Positions 14,167 through 20,456 of a DNA stretch of 20,456 nt are shown here, piece after piece. Each line of letters opens with the position of its first letter. The first letter of the stretch is position 1. The DNA is from Isohypsibius dastychi. Taxonomy: Eukaryota; Tardigrada; Eutardigrada; Parachela; Isohypsibiidae. The DNA is taken from positions 1 through 20,456 of the forward strand of contig JAQIWT010000434.1 of the NCBI GenBank assembly GCA_034696485.1, read 5' to 3'. Both the position numbers and the translations under genes were made by a program. The notes under the pieces are model-generated. The model made no database searches and was not told the origin of the DNA. It saw only the letters and a program-made list of their open reading frames with translations.

Positions 14167-16156
14167 CTAATCATCGCTTTTCCCAGCCCAGATATCCACT
14201 TCTTCTTCCTCCTCTTTTTCTTCTTCGGTTTTGGCTATATCCGGCGCATCATTTTCATCTTTCACCTGTGTTTTCAGATTATCTTCTTTCATGTCACCAT
14301 CACCATCTCCACCCGATACAATTTCTTCGGGACTTTTTTCCGCATCCAAATGCGGAGGTGTTGCGCTCTTCTTTCGCGGCACATCTTCGTCGCGATCTGC
14401 GAATATATCTTCAGCCTCCTCTTCTACTTCGTCTTCCGGCTTTTTTCTTGTAGAATGGTCGTCATCACGATCGGCGAATATATCTTCAACACTGTCTTCT
14501 TGTTCTTTTTCAACAAGCACATCATCATCCTCCACTTCAGCAACTTGTTTAGGCTTTGGTGCATCTTCATCCCGGTCTGCAAAAATATCCTCGGCATCTT
14601 CATCGGCATCTTTGTCATCTTCTTCCATAACCTTCTTCTTTGGTACATCCTCATCACGGTCTGCAAAAATGTCATCGGTATCTTCGTCGGCATCTTCTTC
14701 CGTGACCTTTTTCTTCGGTGCATCTTCATCACGACTGGCAAAAATATCTTCCACTTCAACCTCATCTTCATCTTCATCTTGAGCAAGTTTCTTTTTCGGC
14801 GCATCTTCATCGCGATTTGCAAATATATCTTCAACATTTTCACCTTCTTCCTCGGCTTCATCAACCGACTTGTCACGCTTCTTTAACAAAGCCTTCCGTT
14901 TTGTCGTTGACTCTTCCGCTTTGGCCAATTCATCCCAAATATCGACAACCTCTTCTTCTTCCTTTATATCCCCGTCCTCTTCTCCATCATCGAGATCGGG
15001 AGATGGCCTCTTCTTTGGACTATCGTCATCTCGATCCGCAAATATATCCTCCATGTCTTCTTCTTCTTCTTTTTCACTTTTCACTTCATCCGAATCAGCC
15101 GGCTTTTTCTTTGGTGCATCTTCATCACGATCGGCAAAGATATCATCCACATCTTCCTGCCCGTCTTCATTTGCTTCCTCTTCGTTGACCTTCTTTTTCT
15201 TTGGAGTATCTTCATCACGATCGGCAAATATGTCATCGACTTCCTCTTCCTCTTCTCCACTTTTCGTTTTCTTGGGGGCATCCTCATCGCGATTCGCGAA
15301 TATGTCTTCGACATCTTCTTCCACCTCTTCTTCATTTGCCGGCTTCTTTTTTCTCGGCATATCATCATCACGGTCACCCCAAATGTCTTCAATTTCTTCT
15401 TCTTCTTCTGTATTCTTACCATTTTCATTCTCCTTCTGAAACACAAAAAAGTACTTATTGAAACAGCGGGCAAGGGATATATCTTTTTCCCAACCAACAA
15501 TGCTAAATATATGTGACTTTTGAGTTAATGCAGTTAATTGATGAATAACGATACCACTGTAGTTAATTGTTAGACATTTAAAAACTGCAAGCTGAATTGA
15601 TACCATTTGAAAATCAATGAGCCTCAACCATTAAAGCAAAATATTCAAATAAAACGAGATTGCTTACCTCTCCATTGGCCGCAGGTTTTCCGTACTTGGT
15701 TTTTGGTTTGGCCAGTCTTAAGAATGGCATAAGGTTGTCCATCTCATTTTCGTTGTCAAAATCGTAATAATCCTGAATAAATGAAAACAGACCGTCACAG
15801 CGTGTATCAAAATGTCCGATATATAATGTAAAGTAAATACTCCAAGGAGTTCCTCGTCGAAGAATATTTGCGGTGGGATGGGGGTTGATGTTGCCCTCTT
15901 TTTCCCATTCTCCCGCATAAACAGTCCTTCTGCTTCACTTCCTGGAGCTGTGATGTCGATGAGTTCATATGGAATTTTGTGTGCATCCAGGATCATTAAC
16001 ACTCGTTGTTGATTTTTTCGTACCTTTGAAAGGAATTAAATTCACCATTTAAACGATGAAAGTCAGATTAGCGAGTAATCCATGTTAAGCAAAATAGTAC
16101 ATCTCACTTACTTCTTTGCTGGCTGATATTCCGGAAATGTACACTTTCACAGCCAT
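14167..16156 (-). CDS. SH3BGR-type thioredoxin-fold protein with long acidic DIF/W-repeat tail
   Basis: Minus-strand exons: 16156-16112, 16023-15841, 15772-15668, 15435-14167 (TAG); all introns are phase 0, giving 533 residues. Residues 1-111 form the SH3BGR/SH3BGRL domain: MAVKVYISGISASKE, then VRKNQQRVLMILDAHKIPYE, the proline-rich TPIPPQIF with the cis-proline of the thioredoxin fold, and DYYDFDNENEMDNL. The domain lacks a CxxC and is not expected to be a redox enzyme; relatives act as small adaptors. Residues 112-533 are extremely rich in Glu, Asp and Lys. They hold eleven copies of DI(F/W)xxRDxD, usually followed by a proline and lysines (for example DIFADRDEDAPKKK), plus two degenerate DIW copies, one of them at the C terminus. 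Other SH3BGR proteins also end in glutamate-rich tails, but I know none with this repeat. Repeat copies differ at synonymous sites, which argues for protein-level selection. Probably cytosolic and largely disordered outside the domain. Confidence 0.93.
14170..15387 (-). repeat. Protein-level repeat array: DI(F/W)xxRDxD, 11 clear copies plus 2 degenerate
   Basis: Within the last exon of the SH3BGR-like gene the unit recurs about every 24-45 residues, separated by variable Glu/Asp-rich spacers. It opens with DIWGDRDDD, has a degenerate DIWDELAKAE in the middle, and closes with DIWAGKSDD at the C terminus. All other clear copies use DIF. DNA copies are similar but not identical. Long open frames on the opposite strand here arise from the composition of the repeat. 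Confidence 0.9.
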
Positions 16157-17120
16157 GTTAACTCCACGCTCCCGACCGAAATTTGGATATTGTCGAAATG
16201 TCGATCAAGTCAATTTTGACTCCCAACTGAGAACTGACCTTAGCTTATCCGCTGGAAAGTTTCCGTTACTGTAAAAAATGCGGTAATTATTTCTGGTACG
16301 CCTTTGTGGTAATAATATGAAGCACGAACTGCAGAGCAGAGCAGTGCTGAGCGGGGATGTTGATGTTTTTGCGATCCTATGACTAAAACCTGAAACGAGG
16401 CGGAAGAGAAAGAAATACCAGCGCTCTCGCGATGGCAAAGTAAAGCTGAATAAAAGTGTCAAGATCGGTGCACTAGTCATTCACGTACAGTACGAGCTCA
16501 GCTTCATTTCATTCCACGCCAGTTTCGCTACAGTACATAACGGGCTAAATTACAAAATCCATATGAACACCAGTTCGAACTGGTTATATTATATCGCTAT
16601 CGGCTGCATTCTGTACCTTTCTGACTGCTTGAAGAGATAAATTCAATTTAAACTTTTGTACAAAGGACATTCTAATATTTTTGAGAATAGAGCTAAAGTT
16701 ATATTCGAGCAATTTTCAGTGTGGTACATAATTCTAACGTTGGGGTTAGTTCCCATTTTGTATGAAAATCAGCTTTTCCGTACAAAAACGCGTTTGTCCT
16801 GAAATAATTTCCATTACGGCAGCCAAACCAAAACAACGGAATACTTTGATCATCATTTACAATATTGAAATAACCATGCGCATCCGGATCACATCTGAAT
16901 CAAACTGCCGAAACAATAAAAAATTGACAAAAAACCTTTGACAATTGAAACAAGTCATATGAAATACAACGAAAGTGAATACCTAATTTATAGCAGAGCA
17001 GTACTAGTACTGTATGTTATTGTTATTACTAAATAAAGGTCCCAGCGGATTCTCTCTTTTCCAACGAGAAGACTAAATAATACCATTTTAGCTGCTGGTG
17101 AGGGTCATTTTATGGCGACA
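16157..17120. other. Intergenic region between divergent SH3BGR-like and Outspread-like genes
   Basis: About 1 kb that should hold both promoters. It contains GTACAGTAC at 16485-16493, CTACAGTAC near 16528, and a 14-bp perfect palindrome at 16999-17012. An open frame at 16205-16480 (minus) has no coding support. Nothing else is recognisable. Confidence 0.55.
16999..17012. repeat. 14-bp perfect palindrome CAGTACTAGTACTG
   Basis: Equal to its own reverse complement and containing two copies of the GTACTG/CAGTAC core that recurs in the intergenic DNA of this window. Confidence 0.85.
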
Positions 17121-17127
17121 TATAAAT
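17121..17127 (+). promoter_or_regulatory. Candidate TATA box for the Outspread-like gene leader
   Basis: TATAAAT on the plus strand. A start site about 30 bp downstream (near 17150) would begin a leader exon ending at the strong donor AAAAC|GTGAGT at 17560/17561. It is tied to the gene only by order and orientation. Confidence 0.35.
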
Positions 17128-17149
17128 GAGAAAGTGAGAAGCAGTCTAC

Positions 17150-17560
17150 GAATAAGCGAGCAGCAAAACCAATCAACAGAAACGCCAAGAGAAGAGAACT
17201 TGGCTTCTGTACGTACACTTGTATTTACTACTCGATTCCTCCTCCCTTATTAACTAGTTTCTTCTTCTCGCTCACTGAAATAATGCGACATGACTTGAGA
17301 GAAGCACACTGTTGTTATTCAGTTGCTATCTTATCTTCTTCTTCTTTCACCTTCATCATCTTCACTCCGACAACCACGTTTTACAAATGTGAATATTTGT
17401 TGCCTGCTTTACCTGCCTACACTATACCCTACAGTAGTATATTCGTCTTTTCCTTCTCGTTGGTCATATTTGCTGATTTGGAAGATGGACGACTTTGCTT
17501 ACATTTTTGTTGGAAAAAGCTATCCCGCCGGGATGAAGCGCTGCAAGTAAACCATAAAAC
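17150..17560 (+). other. Probable 5' leader exon with upstream open reading frames
   Basis: This stretch has a TATA box before it and a strong donor (GTGAGT at 17561) after it. Position 18103 has an excellent pyrimidine-rich acceptor 24 nt before the ATG of the PH-domain gene. The simplest reading is a non-coding first exon with a 542-nt intron. It contains small frames: 17283 onward (93 codons, read to 17564) and a nested 21-codon frame at 17485-17550 starting MDDFAYIFVGKSYPAG. Neither stays in frame with the PH protein when joined at the sites tested. Alternatively the 18103 acceptor receives a spliced leader and this stretch is something else. Confidence 0.35.
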
Positions 17561-18090
17561 GTGAGTTTTCCGTCAAAACATGGCTGGAACAATGTCGAAT
17601 GTTATGTAAATATTAGTATGTATATTCAACGAGTTCATATTAAAATTAAATCGTCCATTCATTCCGAATATAGTGGAGAGTATTATGAACTATTCGAGAT
17701 AGATGAGTTGAGATAATTCCTTGAATGAATGTGATCGAATCTAATGTGATATTTTGAATAGACAGTAACCTGAATCTTTGCATGAAGCGTATGTCGTACA
17801 TGGATCATTCACTTTATGATTTTGGTTTTCATCAGACCCGCAGTATGTAAATGCTTGCCAGTAATCGAGATTAGCTGCGTAATTAAAATTTGCGTTTGGT
17901 GAATCTTTTTATCAAAGTGAAAGAAAAAGGAAAACGAGACTAAGCGACGGACTTGCATTTTTTCTTCACTTTTTTCTCATCGGTCAAGTAGTGAGACAAG
18001 TCTACTAGAGAACAAACCCAAACTTGTTGACATCCCAACATTTATAATTGCCACTCGGCTTAATTTTCTCAAGCCCTTTCCATGTATTTC

Positions 18091-18102
18091 TTTTTCTTCT
18101 AG
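18091..18102 (+). promoter_or_regulatory. Splice acceptor just upstream of the PH-protein ATG (cis or spliced-leader)
   Basis: TTTTTCTTCTAG is the strongest acceptor in the region and sits 24 nt before the ATG at 18127. In nematodes such sites often receive a spliced leader; here a cis intron from 17561 is an equally good explanation. Confidence 0.5.
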
Positions 18103-18126
18103 AATCGGAGAGTGTGACGACCAGAC

Positions 18127-19875
18127 ATGGCTGATACGATCAAAGGTGGACCAAGAAACTTTGAAAAGTTCAAATCTGGCTGCCAGAGATTCACCCCGAA
18201 TGTATTTACTCCGACAAAATGCCAGGAGTGTTTCCGCCAAAAGTTTAACCATTCCGCCGAAGCATTGGCCGAAAATCGCGTAAGCTGAATATTTCCCCAC
18301 TCGAACAAGCAGTTACCCAAACATTTCTTTTTATTTAGCTTTGCCGTAAAGTGTGCAAATGTGGATTCCTGTTCGTTGCTCCAGCGGACTTGGACTTTAC
18401 AAATTCCGCGCATCGTTCTCGGGTAATTTAACATATTGTATACATAGCATACTGTTACCTATCCCTTTCCCAACATCACTTCAACATGATTTCCCTCACC
18501 TCAAATCGATTCTTAGTAATTGGTTAATTATTTTCTTTCTTTTCGTAGCGTTGGCAGAGAAGATGGTTTGTCCTTTATGATGACGGCGAACTGACCTATG
18601 CCCTCGATGAAAACGTAAGAAATGCCAAAAAGCCCATCTCAATCTAAAAATAAGCATTTTCCCAATTGTCCGAAATGTACGGAACTGTTATGTGACGCCC
18701 ATTGTACTGACCGTATATTACCAATTTGCCATATTTGCAGGTTGAGACGATTCCGCAGTCAGTGATCGATATGACCCAAGTCAGCGAAGTATCCAACGCC
18801 GAATCCTTCACGGGCCATGATTTTAGTATCGCAATCAAAAGCCCACAGTGCGAGTATTACATCAAAGGTGTCACCAAGGAGGAAATACGATGGTATGGCT
18901 ATAGAGAGATACATCCGAATTGAAATGACCGACCCGAACTGAATAAAAAACTGTTTATCTCTTCTAGGTGGTTTGATGTATTGGCCATGTATCCACGAAG
19001 TCGTCACTTTACCAACCAACGACGTTCTCAGAATAACAATCAGAAATTACGCTCTCGGACTTTACCAAATAACGCCCTGAGTGATGATCAACTGGCGGTC
19101 AGTCCTTTTTTTCATTTTTTTAACTTTCTTCCAACCTGTACAAACATGTGTTCGCTTGTTTGTTGTGACAGGCCTTAAAGATGATCTCCAATAGTGAGGA
19201 GTATCCCATTATTAACAGATCTTCTGCGTTTCCGGTTGGGAGTTATTATCTACGAAATCAGGACCGGGAGCCATCATCATCATCATCATCAGAAAATCCC
19301 CTTTTGTTGACAAGCTCGGCCAAACAAGGTGCTTTTTCATCTTTTCAAGCCGACACTAGATGTCGCGCTGTGGATAAGGACACTGGCGCAAGATGTTTTG
19401 ACAGTCATTCAAAAGATCCCAGTCAACAGCAAGCAATAAAAACATCCATCAATATCAAGCCTGGAAAGACTACTGAAAGACCGAGTCTTCCATTGGACCC
19501 TGCTCCTCCAGAATGGTTTTCGGTAAGAGAGAGGAAACCTAAATGGAACTTATCTTACGATGAGCAAATTTATGATAATTTAAAAGTACATGAAAGGACT
19601 TTTAAGAATAAAAGAACAAAACTGAAGATACAGAGGATTTTAGTAGATATAAGAAGTTGTAGATGTTATGCCGGGCGGACTCGGACTTGTTGTCAATCTT
19701 TACGCTTATTGAATTCGACAATATCTTTGTTCTTCTCTTATAGACTGGTACAACACGAGGACATGATGACAATGTCATTTCTCATGATAGCGAGGATAAT
19801 GCTCTAACATCAAGCGACTCGGACTCTTCTTCTACGTATGCATCCGATGGAGGTACCTGCCCAAGTTCAGACTAA
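18127..19875 (+). CDS. Outspread/MPRIP-type PH-domain protein, amino-terminal part or short form
   Basis: Exons: 18127-18279, 18339-18422, 18549-18614, 18741-18892, 18968-19097, 19172-19522, 19744-19875; phases close, giving 355 residues to a TAA at 19873-19875. Residues 1-51 carry the conserved cysteine-bearing head ([18 protein letters not shown]) that precedes the first PH domain of MPRIP and Drosophila Outspread. The PH domain runs from about 56 to 162: [54 protein letters not shown] Ser/Thr-rich linker follows, with a six-serine run from CAT/ATC repeats. In relatives this family binds F-actin, RhoA and myosin phosphatase and continues into a second PH domain and a long coiled coil; none of that is visible here. 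The protein may truly stop at 19875, or exon 7 may splice out at GATGGAG|GTACCT (19850s) to exons beyond the window. The repetitive element begins within about 25-40 bp of this stop. The family call is good; the 3' end is open. Confidence 0.82.
19272..19290 (+). repeat. (CAT)n microsatellite inside exon 6 of the PH-domain gene
   Basis: Six CAT units and a partial one. In the reading frame they encode a run of six serines in the disordered region after the PH domain. Length polymorphism is likely. Confidence 0.85.
19523..19743 (+). other. Intron 6 of the PH-domain gene
   Basis: At 221 nt this is longer than most introns in the window. The donor is TCG|GTAAGA and the acceptor TTCTCTTATAG. Exon 6 can be read through the donor as an open frame to 19807, but the read-through protein has no PH-family features and the spliced frame gives an acidic serine-rich end. 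Confidence 0.65.
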
Positions 19876-19910
19876 ACCGTCCACTCTTTTCAGAATTGTA
19901 AAATGGGCGC

Positions 19911-20110
19911 GTAGAGGTTTCGTAGGCAGATTTCTCGTAGTCTGGAGGTTTCGTAGTGAACTTTTCATAGTAACTACCTTTCGTAGTCGAGAACATCCGT
20001 TGTGCGAACCATTCGTAGTCACGACAATTGGTAGCCAGAAGACTGGTAGCGGAAAGTTCGTAGTCAGAGCTATCGTAGGGGAGAAGATTCGTAGCCCAGA
20101 AAATTGGTTG
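19911..20110 (+). repeat. Left array: degenerate tandem repeat, 15-16 bp period, TTCGTAGT core
   Basis: At least eleven GTAG cores plus decayed ones (ATAG at 19967, GTTG at 20107) share a period near 15.5 bp. Flanking bases vary, though GGTTTCGTAG occurs twice (from 19916 and 19947). Confidence 0.75.
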
Positions 20111-20158
20111 TCCAGAAAATTCTGAATTCCAAAAATCCAAAAAAAAACTAGAAACAAG

Positions 20159-20179
20159 TGCGGGGGCTTCGCCCCCGCA
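20159..20179. repeat. GC-rich perfect hairpin (9-bp stem, TTC loop)
   Basis: TGCGGGGGC, loop TTC, GCCCCCGCA: a perfect 9-bp stem within a GC-rich block running to about 20217. A second, weaker stem (GGGC-TGC-GCCC) follows near 20192-20202. The block is very unlike the AT-rich DNA around it. Confidence 0.85.
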
Positions 20180-20366
20180 ACCCCCACCCGAGGGCTGCGC
20201 CCCCAGGCCCCCGCCCTGTTCGAATCCTATTTTCTCCATAAACTTCAGTGGTAAAATGGTCAAACTCAATTCCAACGGAAGTCCCACCACCCACAGAACT
20301 TGTTCTTTCTAGCATGATTTGTCGTACGAAGTGCGCAGGCATCTGTACAGTTCTCATTTTTCGTAA

Positions 20367-20456
20367 CTACGAAAACTCTGGTCTACGAAATACGCGGACA
20401 ACGAAAGGTAATCACCACGAAAACTCCAACTACGAGACTCTCATTTTTCAACTACG
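20367..20456 (-). repeat. Right array: inverted copy of the CGTAG repeat, 15-16 bp period
   Basis: Cores CTAC, CTAC, CAAC, CCAC, CTAC, CTAC at 20367, 20383, 20399, 20415, 20430 and 20452, usually followed by GAAA. This is the reverse complement of the left array's TTTCGTAG, with the same period. It continues past the window end. Confidence 0.7.

Larger units (their letters stand above)
19911..20456. mobile_element. Foldback-like repetitive element with subterminal CGTAG arrays (right end outside window)
   Basis: The left part (about 19911-20110) carries GTAG, mostly as TCGTAG(T), at 19911, 19922, 19937, 19953, 19983, 20015, 20031, 20046, 20060, 20075 and 20091, with a variant ATAG at 19967. 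Spacing is mostly 14-16 bp, with one gap of about 32. The right part (about 20361-20456) carries the reverse complement, CTACG or close variants, at 20367, 20383, 20399, 20415, 20430 and 20452, again mostly 15-16 bp apart. Between them lies a GC-rich hairpin block. Opposed arrays of short tandem repeats are typical of foldback-type and other DNA elements with long inverted ends. No transposase frame is present here, so the copy is non-autonomous or cut by the window edge. The class cannot be fixed without the right boundary. Confidence 0.6.

Noticed and set aside
14231-15461. Several long open frames on the plus strand (serine-rich and histidine/leucine-rich, up to 189 codons).
   Set aside because: They are antisense or shifted readings of the acidic repeat exon of the SH3BGR-like gene. 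GAA/GAT/AAG-rich coding sequence reads as TTC/ATC/CTT without stops on the other strand.
19523-19807. Read-through of exon 6 of the PH-domain gene to 19807.
   Set aside because: It crosses a good donor (TCG|GTAAGA) and yields a sequence without family features; a good acceptor at 19743 restores a plausible acidic, serine-rich frame.
20210-20230. A second B-box-like word (CTGTTCGAATCC) after the GC-rich block as a sign of a SINE.
   Set aside because: No A box or cloverleaf can be built upstream; the preceding bases are the C-rich hairpin block.

Overview
The window is eukaryotic, most likely from a nematode. The slo-1 exons read closer to remembered nematode SLO-1 than to insect or vertebrate Slo: nematode-type wording occurs around the RCK1 core, the linker and the second Rossmann strand. 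Introns are tiny (35, 37, 45, 46, 61, 62 nt are all used), intergenic DNA is AT-rich, and GTACTGTA/CTACAGTA-like motifs are scattered through it. No species can be named from sequence alone. There are five protein-coding genes, each multi-exon; every intron phase was checked by hand and closes.

Layout. (1) 17-5286, minus: a complete 23-coding-exon BK potassium channel gene (slo-1), about 1244 residues. (2) 5287-8567: a 3.3 kb shared upstream region. (3) 8643-9997, plus: a four-exon Fuseless-family membrane protein with a TATA box about 75 bp upstream. (4) 10893-12986, minus: a five-exon transcription factor of the E93/Mblk-1/MBR-1 (LCOR-like) family with two psq-type helix-turn-helix domains and a C-terminal CtBP-type motif. 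(5) 14167-16156, minus: an SH3BGR-type thioredoxin-fold protein whose long acidic tail carries eleven copies of a D-I-F/W-x-x-R-D-x-D unit plus two degenerate ones. (6) about 17150-19875, plus: the amino-terminal part of an Outspread/MPRIP-type PH-domain protein behind a long, probably spliced leader. (7) about 19900 to the window end: a repetitive element with a 15-16 bp-periodic CGTAG array, a GC-rich hairpin block, and the same array inverted.

Functional themes. slo-1 and the Fuseless-family gene are head-to-head. In model animals both act at presynaptic release sites (BK limits release; Fuseless was described in Drosophila as needed for presynaptic calcium-channel organisation), so shared neuronal regulation is plausible but unproven. 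The other genes look like ordinary neighbours: a neuronal/metamorphic transcription factor, a redox-fold adaptor with an unusual tail, and an actomyosin-linked PH protein.

No wholly new multi-gene system is apparent. The two most unusual things are the D-I-F/W repeat tail on the SH3BGR protein and the foldback-like element that begins next to, or inside, the Outspread-like gene.
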